A stretch of DNA of 64,000 nucleotides, from contig JAFYPH010000058.1 of NCBI GenBank assembly GCA_017547585.1, positions 1-64,000 of the forward strand, written 5' to 3'. Below the pieces are notes generated by a model. The model saw nothing but the letters and a program-made list of their open reading frames with translations. It was not told where the DNA came from and made no database searches. The DNA comes from Bacteroidaceae bacterium (GTDB taxonomy: Bacteria > Bacteroidota > Bacteroidia > Bacteroidales > Bacteroidaceae). The translations under genes were made by a program, and so were the position numbers. Shown in pieces: positions 9,733-18,436 of this stretch (positions are counted from its first letter, which is position 1; the number at the start of each line of letters is the position of its first letter).

Positions 9733-11586
9733 CTAGAATTCGTCAATATAGCTTCCGTCAACGGCAATTTTCAGATTTTTGAAGTTTATTGCCTGCGAGG
9801 GTGCAATAGGCTCGCCGTCGGCACCGCAAAGTTTGGCGCGTACGATGATACCGTCGAGTTTTTCAATGTTACCCTCCATTGCAATCTCCACACGCTGCGA
9901 AGCATCTGTAGCATCAAGAGTAACAGACGAGCTTCGTACGCCTTTTATTATCTTGCCATTAACATCCATAGGATGGAAAGAGAGTTCAACTTTAAGAGGA
10001 ATCTCGGAGTTTACATCGGCTTTTACTGCAAGCTTTTTAATAGAGAGTTTCTCGAGTGTCTCGTCGTACCAGCCATCGAGAGTATCCTGATAGATGACAA
10101 AAGATGTTTCGTCCTTGAGCGCAAGAGGAGCATAGAAAAGATAGGTTCCCTGCACTTTTTCTATCGTCTGGCCAAGCTCGAAACCCTTTATCGACTGCTC
10201 GGGAATCATAGGCTCTACAACATCAATCTCAATTTTGTCGGGAAGACCGTTTGCACCGTTGCCGCTGAGAATATCAGAAAAGCCGTTGAACTTTTTATTT
10301 ACAGCATCCTTATACTGCGAGTGCAATTTCTCTTGAGGCATATTTCCGTCTGTTGTCAGGCAGAATACATTGTAATCGTCGGCCATCTTCAGTTTGTCCT
10401 CGCCCAAAGAGACTATCTTTTCGCTACCGTCATTGCGTTTGGCAACCATCGCAAGACCGGCCTCGGCGTAAAGATTGTTCGCCGCAAGAGGATTGTTCAG
10501 ACGAATGTAAATTTGGGGATTGGCCAATTTTACGTTTGTGGAATCCTGGCTGAGCATGTCAGGAATATCATTCAGGCTGATGGGGTCGATATTAATATCC
10601 TCAATATCATACTTTATCTTGCCTGTAAACTCGGAAACAACAATCTCGGAAAGCGTGGGAGTACATTCGTAATTTATAAAATCGGGAAGATCGTCAAGAG
10701 TGAATCCGTCGTTAACATCTTCGCCATAAACAACAATGTCGCCTGCCACGCTCACGCTCGATGTCAATCGGAACTCACCATTCTCCAATTTAATATCGTC
10801 GCCGGCCTTTGTAACGTCGATAGCATCAACGTGGGCATTGAATTTCAGCTCGCTGAGTGTATTTTCTACCTTTATCTGAAGTTCCTCGCCATACTCCTCT
10901 TTGTACTTACCCAGGTCGAGCACTCCGGTTACATTGTCGTAGCATTTTGTGATATTCTTCTCCTCTTTACCCATGCTGACAAGAAATGTTCCTTCGAGAC
11001 CTTTGGGAACATTCATCTTCAGATCCTCGAAGCTTATATAGTTGATTTTTTCTACAAGGTCGGGATTTTCCGAGACGTTTATCACTGCTCCAAAGTCGGC
11101 ATTCACTCCTATCTTGTCAATGGCAGTAATTGAGGGATCAACCTCTCCAGTAGTCTCAAACTTTGTAAAATCTGTTACATTGATAGGATAATTGGCAGAT
11201 GTTACGCCATCTTTTTCGATGCCTCCTTTACGGCGACGGATGTTCGCAGACTTGTCGCGTGTGAGCACAGAAGTGATAGGCTCAATCTCGGGACTCTCTG
11301 TCTCAAAGGCGGGAATCTCAATCGCGTCGGACTCGAAAGAGCCCTCTTCGATAATTGCATAAATAATGTCACCACTCTCGAGCGTGTCTCTCTTTACTTT
11401 GCCATCATCGTCGAGATCGAGCACTTGATCGAGCACCAGAGAGTCTACATTCAAAGGAAGAGTGAGGTTGTTCACGCTGATACCTACAGTAGTATCAAGA
11501 TCGGATAGTTTGTAACTGCTGTCGACGCACGAGGCAAATACCGTGCCCGCTGCCGTCAACAGGAGAAAAAGTTTTTTCTTAATCAT
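9733..11586 (-). CDS. Large Bacteroidales lipoprotein of unknown function
   Basis: A 617-residue protein with a lipoprotein signal peptide: MIKKKLFLLLTAAGTVFASC, lipobox FAS-C at Cys20. The acidic mature part has repeated beta-sandwich-like segments (NVTDFTKFETTGEVDPS, LSEIVVSEFTGKIKYDIEDINIDPI, LSIKKLAVKADVNSEIPLKVELSF) that suggest tandem immunoglobulin-like or LEA/Tic-like domains, but no catalytic motif. It is followed by the DUF5723 barrel, suggesting a lipoprotein/barrel pair in the outer membrane. Expression may be controlled by the hairpin in its leader at 11613-11652. No function is assigned. Confidence 0.75.
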   Translation of the reverse strand: MIKKKLFLLLTAAGTVFASCVDSSYKLSDLDTTVGISVNNLTLPLNVDSLVLDQVLDLDDDGKVKRDTLESGDIIYAIIEEGSFESDAIEIPAFETESPEIEPITSVLTRDKSANIRRRKGGIEKDGVTSANYPINVTDFTKFETTGEVDPSITAIDKIGVNADFGAVINVSENPDLVEKINYISFEDLKMNVPKGLEGTFLVSMGKEEKNITKCYDNVTGVLDLGKYKEEYGEELQIKVENTLSELKFNAHVDAIDVTKAGDDIKLENGEFRLTSSVSVAGDIVVYGEDVNDGFTLDDLPDFINYECTPTLSEIVVSEFTGKIKYDIEDINIDPISLNDIPDMLSQDSTNVKLANPQIYIRLNNPLAANNLYAEAGLAMVAKRNDGSEKIVSLGEDKLKMADDYNVFCLTTDGNMPQEKLHSQYKDAVNKKFNGFSDILSGNGANGLPDKIEIDVVEPMIPEQSIKGFELGQTIEKVQGTYLFYAPLALKDETSFVIYQDTLDGWYDETLEKLSIKKLAVKADVNSEIPLKVELSFHPMDVNGKIIKGVRSSSVTLDATDASQRVEIAMEGNIEKLDGIIVRAKLCGADGEPIAPSQAINFKNLKIAVDGSYIDEF

Positions 11587-11612
11587 CAGTGTTTATTTTA
11601 TAGTTTGTTTTT

Positions 11613-11652
11613 CAAAAAAAATCAGCAGCCTGCCTAATTACCCGGAGGCTGC
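11613..11652 (-). promoter_or_regulatory. Terminator-like hairpin in 5' leader (attenuator or sRNA end)
   Basis: On minus the stem GCAGCCT/AGGCTGC (11646-11652 with 11625-11631) encloses a 14-nt loop and is followed by TGATTTTTTTT (T run 11613-11620). It ends 26 nt before the lipoprotein start codon at 11586. Either transcription ends here, giving a roughly 100-nt RNA, or the hairpin is conditionally bypassed. Confidence 0.5.
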
Positions 11653-11716
11653 CACCATGTATTTATTTGACAAGCAATATATTATATTGCGATTGTTGCA
11701 AATTGTTAATTTTTGA

Positions 11717-11744
11717 CAAAAATATATATTATTTCTTTACGCAA
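11717..11744 (-). promoter_or_regulatory. Promoter for the lipoprotein/DUF5723 operon
   Basis: Minus strand: TTG (11742-11744), 17 bp, TATTTTTG (11717-11724). It predicts a leader of about 125 nt before the start codon at 11586. Apart from this promoter, the leader hairpin and the fabF promoter, I see nothing in the 353-nt gap 11587-11939, which is very A+T rich. Confidence 0.5.
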
Positions 11745-11860
11745 CAAACATTTTCCCAAAAACTATAAATAGCAAATGTTAAAATTGCGAGACGAGAAAA
11801 GTTATTTATAACCACGTTTTATTTATTTTGGCATCGCATAATTGCACATTTGAAATAAAA

Positions 11861-11894
11861 TTGTGCAATGCGCTTATTTTTTTCGCTACCTTTG
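11861..11894 (+). promoter_or_regulatory. Promoter of fabF operon
   Basis: A strong -7 TACCTTTG at 11887-11894 followed by CG, with TTG at 11861-11863 (23-bp spacer, slightly long). It is 45 nt upstream of the fabF start codon. Confidence 0.55.
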
Positions 11895-11939
11895 CGAAGT
11901 AATTGATAAGAATATTCAAAAAATAAAAACATAAACATT

Positions 11940-13187
11940 ATGGACAGAAAAGTTGTAATTACAGGAATGGGAGCAATCACTCCTATAGGAAAGACAATAG
12001 AAGAGTATTGGAACAACCTAATTTCGGGTGTTTGCGGCATCAAAGAGATTGAAGGATTCGAAGAGTTTGATCTTCCCGTGAAAATCGCAGGACAGATTAC
12101 AGATTTTGATGCTAACGCATACGGCATTGCCCCTGCTGTGATGAGAAAATGCGACCGCTACACACAGTATGCATTGGCTGCAGCCGAAGAGGCAGTGAAG
12201 AGCAGTGGCATTCTCGAGAACGAGGGCATTGCACCCGAGCGCGTGGGCGTATACATTGGCTCGGGCATCGGAGGAATGGAGACATTCGTAAACGAGACAC
12301 AGAAGCTTTACAACCAGGGTGTCAACCGCGTTTCGCCCCTTTTCGTTCCCATGATGATTGGTAACATTGCATCGGGACAGATTGCTATAAGACACGGGTT
12401 CCAGGGCCCCACATTGCCCGTCGTTACAGCTTGTGCCACAAGTACAAACGCCATCGGCGAGGCCTACCGCGCCATCAAGCACGGTTACGCTGATGCCATC
12501 GTTGCCGGAGGTAGCGAGGCTGCTATCCACCCCCTCGTAATCGGAGGTTTCAACAACTGCAAGGCCCTCTCGCGCACAGCCGATCCCAAACGCGCCAGCC
12601 GTCCTTTCGATGCTACACGTGACGGATTCGTACTCGGCGAGGGTGCAGGCGTACTCATCCTCGAGGAGAAAGAGCATGCTATTGCCCGCGGCGCACACAT
12701 CTATGCAGAGATTTGCGGTTACGGAAACACTTGCGACGCTTACCACTATACTGCTCCGCGTCCCGACGCAACGACAGAGGCACGCGCCATCAGCATTGCA
12801 CTCGAAGAGGCCGGCTACCAGGATAGAGAGAAAATCTACATCAATGCACACGGCACAAGCACCCCCATGAACGACAAGATGGAGACAGCAGCCATCAAGC
12901 TCGCGCTTGGCGAAGAGTCGGCAAAAAAGGCAGTAGTAAGCTCTACAAAGTCGATGACCGGACACCTTCTCGGTGCTGCAGGAGCAATAGAAATGATTGC
13001 TACAGCACTCACAATGGAGAGAGGCATTGCCCACCCCACTATGGGCTACACAGAGAGCGACCCCGACTGCGACCTCGACTACACTCCCCTTGTGGCACGC
13101 AAAGAGAATTTCGACATCGCAATTTCGAACTCTTTCGGATTCGGCGGTCACAATGCTTGCGTAGCTCTGCGCCCCTACAAAGGATAA
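11940..13187 (+). CDS. fabF: Beta-ketoacyl-ACP synthase II (FabF-type)
   Basis: A 415-residue thiolase-fold enzyme condensing acyl-ACP with malonyl-ACP in fatty-acid elongation. The catalytic triad is visible: Cys165 in VTACATSTN, His304 in NAHGTSTPMND and His342 in TGHLLGAAGAIE. The C-terminal FGFGGHNA glycine loop is present. Length and start (MDRKVVITGMGAITPIG) match the family. It is unusual in not being next to acpP and rnc, the common arrangement in this order; instead it leads an operon with an acyl-CoA ligase. It may be a second, specialised FabF paralogue. Confidence 0.93.
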   Translation: MDRKVVITGMGAITPIGKTIEEYWNNLISGVCGIKEIEGFEEFDLPVKIAGQITDFDANAYGIAPAVMRKCDRYTQYALAAAEEAVKSSGILENEGIAPERVGVYIGSGIGGMETFVNETQKLYNQGVNRVSPLFVPMMIGNIASGQIAIRHGFQGPTLPVVTACATSTNAIGEAYRAIKHGYADAIVAGGSEAAIHPLVIGGFNNCKALSRTADPKRASRPFDATRDGFVLGEGAGVLILEEKEHAIARGAHIYAEICGYGNTCDAYHYTAPRPDATTEARAISIALEEAGYQDREKIYINAHGTSTPMNDKMETAAIKLALGEESAKKAVVSSTKSMTGHLLGAAGAIEMIATALTMERGIAHPTMGYTESDPDCDLDYTPLVARKENFDIAISNSFGFGGHNACVALRPYKG

Positions 13188-13229
13188 AAAAATTCAAAAA
13201 ACATTATCAGGCAAAATACATTTGAGATT

Positions 13230-14873
13230 ATGCTGAATTATATAAAAAAGTTTGAGCAGAGCATAAAGGAGTATTGGAATTATCCTGCCATCAACGACTA
13301 CAAACGCGAGCCCATCACCTATGGCGAACTTGCCAGGGAGATTGAGATTCTGCACATTTTGTGGGAAAAGGCAGGGCTGAAAGCGGGAGACAAAATCTCG
13401 CTGAACTCGCGCAGCTGCACAAATTGGGGAATAGCATTCATGGCGGCAACAGCAGGAGGATACGTTGCCTGCCAGCTGTTTCAGGGCTTCACTCCCGACG
13501 ACACGCAGAAACTCGTGAACCACTCGGAGAGCAAGATACTCTTCACTGAAAAGGGATTCTTCGATAGCATGAATTTCGAAGAAATGCCCGAGCTTGTGGC
13601 AGCCATAGACATGAAAAACATGGAGCTTCTTGCCGCACGCGAAGAGTTCGGAGGACTGTATGCGCGTCGCCACGAGTTCTACAATGAAAAATACCCCGAC
13701 GGCATTGCACCCGAGGATATAAAATACCCCGAGCCCCAGATGGAGAATCTCTGTTGCCTGAACTACACTTCGGGCTCCACAGGAAACCCCAAAGGGGTGA
13801 TGCTCACAATGCGCAACATCAGCAGCAACATCGAGGTTATTCCCACACGTTGCCCCTATACACGCGGAGAGAAATACCTGAGCATGCTACCCTTTGCTCA
13901 CATATACGGACTCACATTCGACCTTATAACTCCTCTATGTATGGGAATGCATCTAACGGTGCTGGGAATGTTGCCCGCGCCCACCACATTGAAAGATGCG
14001 ATGCAGGCTGTGCGTCCCAAGATGGCGATAATGGTACCTTTGGTACTGAGCAAGATGGTGGACTACGCAATAGGGGAATTCCTGCACAGCAAGAGCGGAA
14101 AGGCGCGCCTTGCCAATTACAAGCAGCACCCGGAATTTTGCTTCGCACTGCGCACTATACTCCTCTCGTATTTCGGTGGAAACATCGAGCTTATGACCAC
14201 CGGAGGCGCGGCAATCCCCGAAGAGCTCGAACATCTGCTGTCGGTAAAGCTGCAGCTGCCGCTCGTCACCGCCTACGGAATGACCGAGTGTGGCCCGCTC
14301 ATCACTTTGGGTAATCTGGCCACATATAAGCTGAGGTCGTGTGGAGAACTTGTGGACCGCATAGAGGCACGCATAGACTCGGCCAACCCCGAGAACACCG
14401 TCGGAGAGCTGTGGGTGAGAGGCGACAATGTTTTTGCCGGCTACTACAAAAACCCCGAGGCCGACAAGGAGCTTTTCACCGAGGATGGGTGGTTCCGCAC
14501 GGGAGACCTAGGCACAATGGACAAGGACAATACTCTGTTCCTCGTGGGACGCTGCAAAAGCATGCTTCTCTCGACCAACGGACAGAATGTCTACCCCGAA
14601 GAGATTGAGGTGAAGATGAATGCACTGCCCTACATCACCGAGTCGCTGATGGTGCAGCGTGGCGAAAAGTTCGTCGCACTCATCGTGCCCGACACGGAAC
14701 TGCTTGCGGCGCATCAGGTTTCTACCGAGACATTCATCAGTGTGATGGAAAAGAACTTCGAAACGCTGAACAGTTCAATTCCCGCATATGCCCAGATTTC
14801 AAGCTATGAGCTGCGCGACGAGGCATTCGCAAAAACTCCAAAAGGAAGTATTAAACGTTTCATGTATTCATAA
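13230..14873 (+). CDS. AMP-forming acyl-CoA synthetase / long-chain fatty acid ligase
   Basis: A 547-residue ANL-superfamily adenylating enzyme. The P-loop-like motif YTSGSTGNPKGVML lies around residues 177-190, the A5 motif TAYGMTECGPL around 347-357, and the hinge motif GWFRTGDLGTMD with the following GRCKSMLLSTNGQNVYPEEIE around 420-455. The last residues include KTPKGSIKRF with the catalytic lysine region. It activates a carboxylic acid, most likely a fatty acid, as acyl-AMP and passes it to CoA or ACP. It starts 42 nt after fabF, so a linked role in fatty-acid recycling or an acyl-ACP ligase function is plausible. Confidence 0.88.
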   Translation: MLNYIKKFEQSIKEYWNYPAINDYKREPITYGELAREIEILHILWEKAGLKAGDKISLNSRSCTNWGIAFMAATAGGYVACQLFQGFTPDDTQKLVNHSESKILFTEKGFFDSMNFEEMPELVAAIDMKNMELLAAREEFGGLYARRHEFYNEKYPDGIAPEDIKYPEPQMENLCCLNYTSGSTGNPKGVMLTMRNISSNIEVIPTRCPYTRGEKYLSMLPFAHIYGLTFDLITPLCMGMHLTVLGMLPAPTTLKDAMQAVRPKMAIMVPLVLSKMVDYAIGEFLHSKSGKARLANYKQHPEFCFALRTILLSYFGGNIELMTTGGAAIPEELEHLLSVKLQLPLVTAYGMTECGPLITLGNLATYKLRSCGELVDRIEARIDSANPENTVGELWVRGDNVFAGYYKNPEADKELFTEDGWFRTGDLGTMDKDNTLFLVGRCKSMLLSTNGQNVYPEEIEVKMNALPYITESLMVQRGEKFVALIVPDTELLAAHQVSTETFISVMEKNFETLNSSIPAYAQISSYELRDEAFAKTPKGSIKRFMYS

Positions 14874-14888
14874 AAAAGAACAAAAAAA

Positions 14889-15140
14889 ATGAAAAAAATA
14901 ACATATTATACATCGGGAACATGCTCGCGCGTGATTGAGGTGAGCGGCGAGGATGGACGCATAGTGGATATTGCATTCTACGGTGGATGCAACGGCAATC
15001 TTCAGGGAATCAGCAGTTTGGTTAAGGGAATGAAATACGAAGATGTTATCGCCCGATTGAACGGAATCAGTTGCAACGGAAAACCCACGTCGTGCCCCGA
15101 CCAGCTGTGCCGCGCCATCGAGAAGCTGATGGAAGAGTAG
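14889..15140 (+). CDS. TSCPD domain-containing small protein
   Basis: An 83-residue protein of the stand-alone TSCPD family. Cys-rich motifs are TSGTCSRVIEV, GGCNGNLQGI and PTSCPDQLC, the last giving the domain its name. The same domain forms a C-terminal metal-binding part of some class II ribonucleotide reductases, where it aids DNA/cofactor-dependent regulation; the short free-standing form has no proven function. It is the third gene of the fabF operon, 15 nt after the ligase stop, and is followed by a strong terminator. Confidence 0.88.
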   Translation: MKKITYYTSGTCSRVIEVSGEDGRIVDIAFYGGCNGNLQGISSLVKGMKYEDVIARLNGISCNGKPTSCPDQLCRAIEKLMEE

Positions 15141-15166
15141 CCCCGGGCAACAAGCACCCTTGAACG

Positions 15167-15200
15167 AAAAAGTTGCACACAGCGCAGTGTGCAACTTTTT
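15167..15200. terminator. Bidirectional terminator
   Basis: AAAAAGTTGCACAC / GTGTGCAACTTTTT (14 bp) with a 6-nt AGCGCA loop. It serves the fabF operon (plus) and the converging DHH phosphoesterase gene (minus, ending at 15202). Confidence 0.88.
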
Positions 15201-15201
15201 G

Positions 15202-16233
15202 TTATTTTGTCAACTCCTCGGAGAACTCTTCGAGTACCTTTTCGAATAGTTTCACAGCTTGGGCCATCGTGCCGCGCACCTCTCCGCCCGAAGCATTCTT
15301 GTGGCCGCCGCCGTTGAAAAATCTCTCGGCGACCTTGTTGCAGGGAAAGTCGTCCACGCTGCGCAGCGACACATTTACTTTGCCGGGCACCTCCTCGCGG
15401 AAGAAGCATGTGAAACGCACCCCCTTTATCTGCAGAGGCATATTCACAATGCCCTCGGTGTCGCCTTTGCTGCAGTTGAAATTCTGCGCCTCTTCGTAGT
15501 CGAGAGTGATGAGGGCAGCATTCTTCTTGGGAAAATGGCGCAGCTTCCTGTACATCATATAGCCCATGAGTTTCATGCGACCGAATGAGTAGTTGTAGAA
15601 TACGCGACGATAGACAATATCTTTGTCGATGCCTTTGCCTATAAGCTCGGCTACAATCAGATAAATATCCTTGCGTCCCGATGCATAGGCAAAATTACCA
15701 GTGTCGGTCATTATGCCCGTATAAATGCACTCGGCAATCTCACGCGTAACCTCGTCGGCTGCACCCATCTGCCAGAAGAGACGGAAGACAAGCTCGCTGG
15801 TGGAGCAGGCCTCGGGGTGGGAAATAGCGACGTCAAAGATAGGCTCGGGGGCAAGATGGTGGTCGATGAGCACTCTCTTTGCCGGCAGCGAGGCAACAAC
15901 CTCGCCAGCAGCCTCTATGCGCGAAAGGGCGTTAAAATCGAGGCAGAAGAAGAGGTCGGCAGCCTTTAGAATAGCATCGGCAGCCTCGGGTGCCTTGTCG
16001 TAGATTGTCACGCTGTCGGCACCGGGCATCCACGCGAGAAAGAATGGATATTCGTTGGGGACAACCACCGAAACACTCTTTCCGCGCGCCTTAAGAAAGG
16101 CTGCGAGGGCGAGCGACGAGCCCATTGCATCGCCATCGGGACGGCTGTGGGTGAGAATCACACATTTTTCACTTTTCTCGAGCAGCGCCTTCACCCCCTC
16201 GATATTTTTTGCATCAATGATATTTTCGAGCAT
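15202..16233 (-). CDS. DHH/DHHA1 phosphoesterase, NrnA-like oligoribonuclease/pAp phosphatase
   Basis: A 343-residue cytosolic enzyme. DHH-domain motifs are VILTHSRPDGDAMGSSLA near residue 25, FCLDFNALSRIE, RVLIDHHLAPEP and GIMTDTGNFAYAS; the C-terminal DHHA1 domain ends with FNGGGHKNASGGEV. NrnA enzymes degrade short RNA oligonucleotides and convert 3'-phosphoadenosine 5'-phosphate to AMP using Mn(II). The start was placed at 16233 because the reading frame extends 50 residues further into comEC without homology, while MLENIIDAKN begins like family members. The gap to comEC is 61 nt. Confidence 0.88.
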   Translation of the reverse strand: MLENIIDAKNIEGVKALLEKSEKCVILTHSRPDGDAMGSSLALAAFLKARGKSVSVVVPNEYPFFLAWMPGADSVTIYDKAPEAADAILKAADLFFCLDFNALSRIEAAGEVVASLPAKRVLIDHHLAPEPIFDVAISHPEACSTSELVFRLFWQMGAADEVTREIAECIYTGIMTDTGNFAYASGRKDIYLIVAELIGKGIDKDIVYRRVFYNYSFGRMKLMGYMMYRKLRHFPKKNAALITLDYEEAQNFNCSKGDTEGIVNMPLQIKGVRFTCFFREEVPGKVNVSLRSVDDFPCNKVAERFFNGGGHKNASGGEVRGTMAQAVKLFEKVLEEFSEELTK

Positions 16234-16294
16234 AATATTATTATCTTTTTCTTTTTGCGAAATTAATGAAAATGGGAGAATTTTCCAAACATAA

Positions 16295-18391
16295 TTACTT
16301 GCCTGCATCGTTGGGTGAGAGATTGCCGTCGGCGCACGAGAGACACAAAGCCCCCGCCACGGAGACATCCACGCAATCGACACCCAAAAGGCCGCACTCC
16401 TTTGCCACGCGACGGCGGCTCATTGCGTGGAGGCCCGCATCCATAATCACCCTCTTTGCAGGATACTTTTCGAGCAGTTCTTCCATTGCTCCTTTGAAGC
16501 CCCTGCACAGGAAAAGCACATCCACGGGCACGCAGAGGGAATCCTCTTGCCAGCTTTTGTCGCACAGCATCTTCACGCGACGTCCGCGGAACTCAACAAG
16601 GCCGCCACGCGAAACAACATTCTCGTCCTCGTAGTCGCCCACCACCCACAGCGGCTCGTCCATACGCGCACGACGCATGGCCGGCGCAAGAACATAGTCA
16701 AAATCATCGTCGCGCTCGTCGAAAGAGAGTATGTACGAAGTGTCGCGCGAGGCAACCAGATGAAGAGCAGCACATTGCGAAGTATTGTAAATTTGTATAT
16801 AATCGCGGTGGTCGGCACTGTGCAGATGCACGGCCCAAGCAGCAGTCGCAAAAACAGAGACGAAGAAAAGAGTGATTGCCGAGCGACGCTTCGTGAGAAT
16901 CATCGCCGCCGCAAAAACTAAAGAAAAGGCGACGCCCCACGCGGCAAGCGCATCTATGTAGGGCAATGCAATTTTTGCACAAGGTAGAGCCTCGATAAAT
17001 TTCAGCAGGCTGTTCATAAGCTGCGTAAGAGTGCCCAGGATATACGCAATACCACTGCTTACAAAGGCAATTTTGCTCGTCAGCCACAAAAGCACTGCCG
17101 TGGACATCACAAGGAACGACGCGGGCACCACCACAATATTCGCCAACAAAAAATAGAGTGGGAAGCTGCCGAAGCAGTACCATATTATAGGCAATGTTCC
17201 CAGCTGGGCCACAAAAGAGACAGAGAGAAGGTCGGCCGCATAGTTGTAGAGTTTCCCGTGTCTGTCGCACGCCAAAAGACGTCGCATGGGCGGCAACAGC
17301 AGGATGATAGAGAGCACCGCCGCAAACGACAACTGGAAGCTGACGTCGAAGAGCGAGCGCGGCGAAAAGATGATTATTGCAATGGCTGCAAAGGCAAGAG
17401 CATTGAGCGACGAGCCGTCGCGACGCGCGCAGCGCCCCAATGAAAAGAGTGTAAAAAGTATTGCAGCCCTAACGATTGAAGGGGAGAGGCCGGCAACAAA
17501 TGCGAAGCCCCAAATTATCGAAATTATAAGAATCTCGCGCAGGATAGTGTATGCGCGACGGCTGCGCCACGCAGGCAGCAGCGTCGAGAGTATCATATAA
17601 AAAATGCCAATGTGCAACCCCGAGAGAGCAAGCACGTGGCTCGCACCCACCGAAGAGTAGGTATCTTTTATTTCGCGCGTAAGCTCACTCTTGTCGCCTA
17701 TCGTCAGCGCCGAGAGCACCGAACGCACCTCGTCGCCGAAGCCGCACCGCTCGTACAGGGCGACAACCTTTTCGCGCAACGCAAGGGCACGCATGCGCAG
17801 CGTAGGCTCCACCCGCCCCGCCTTTTCCCACGAATAGATTGGCAGATAGGCAGTGCCCGTAACACCTTTTATATAAAGAAATTTTTCGTAATCAAACTCA
17901 CCGGGATTGCCAGCATTCTGCGGATTTTTTATCTTGGCCGAGAAAGTAATCTTCTCGCCGATGGCAAGATTCTCGGCCTCGACGCAGTTGGCCAGATAAA
18001 GATAGCAGAGGCCCGAGAGACGGCCGCCCAACGAGTCTCCATCCTCGCGCGTGAGCATCGCCAAGCACTTTGTAGTCTTGTCGCCCATGCGTGGCGTCTC
18101 AAGAAAATAGGCGCTGAACGTTCCCTTCGTCTCGCTCCAACGAGGCAGCATGGAGACTGTATCCTTGTGCCACACAACCGCCCCAACGGCAAGCATCGTC
18201 GCCATCACCGAAGCACTGAAAAGCAGACTGAGCCTCTCGAAAAAGAGCGAGAGCGCAGCAAGCAATGCGAATGCCAGAAGCAGCAACAGCCACACGTCGA
18301 GCGTGACCGCACACAATGAGGCGAGCGCAACGCCCGCCATCAATGGCACTGCAAGCCCGACAAGAGGATTATTCTGCAGGGAACTGCTCAC
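16295..18391 (-). CDS. ComEC/Rec2-family DNA internalisation membrane protein
   Basis: A 698-residue polytopic membrane protein. An N-terminal DUF4131-type part with two or three membrane helices and an OB-like region (KCLAMLTREDGD...GEKITFSAKIKNPQNAGNPGEFDYEKFLYIKG) precedes the Competence domain starting with the diagnostic SSVGASHVLALSGLHIGIFYM. The remaining C-terminal portion (about 510-698) is soluble but lacks the HxHxDH metallo-beta-lactamase motif found in longer ComEC proteins. It is a channel for single-stranded DNA in natural transformation. It lies between the nrnA-like gene and rpe. Confidence 0.9.
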   Translation of the reverse strand: MSSSLQNNPLVGLAVPLMAGVALASLCAVTLDVWLLLLLAFALLAALSLFFERLSLLFSASVMATMLAVGAVVWHKDTVSMLPRWSETKGTFSAYFLETPRMGDKTTKCLAMLTREDGDSLGGRLSGLCYLYLANCVEAENLAIGEKITFSAKIKNPQNAGNPGEFDYEKFLYIKGVTGTAYLPIYSWEKAGRVEPTLRMRALALREKVVALYERCGFGDEVRSVLSALTIGDKSELTREIKDTYSSVGASHVLALSGLHIGIFYMILSTLLPAWRSRRAYTILREILIISIIWGFAFVAGLSPSIVRAAILFTLFSLGRCARRDGSSLNALAFAAIAIIIFSPRSLFDVSFQLSFAAVLSIILLLPPMRRLLACDRHGKLYNYAADLLSVSFVAQLGTLPIIWYCFGSFPLYFLLANIVVVPASFLVMSTAVLLWLTSKIAFVSSGIAYILGTLTQLMNSLLKFIEALPCAKIALPYIDALAAWGVAFSLVFAAAMILTKRRSAITLFFVSVFATAAWAVHLHSADHRDYIQIYNTSQCAALHLVASRDTSYILSFDERDDDFDYVLAPAMRRARMDEPLWVVGDYEDENVVSRGGLVEFRGRRVKMLCDKSWQEDSLCVPVDVLFLCRGFKGAMEELLEKYPAKRVIMDAGLHAMSRRRVAKECGLLGVDCVDVSVAGALCLSCADGNLSPNDAGK

Positions 18392-18436
18392 CTAATCAAA
18401 AGGTGTTTAAATTTATATTTGATTTTTTATAAGCTC

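Noticed and set aside
9973-11133. 386-codon open frame on plus
   Set aside because: It lies wholly antisense to the 617-aa lipoprotein, has no signal or known motif, and shows a low-complexity mix of residues. It is a shadow of codon bias.
12018-13151. 377-codon open frame on minus within fabF
   Set aside because: Antisense to a gene with full catalytic motifs; Cys/Val/Ser-rich translation without family likeness.
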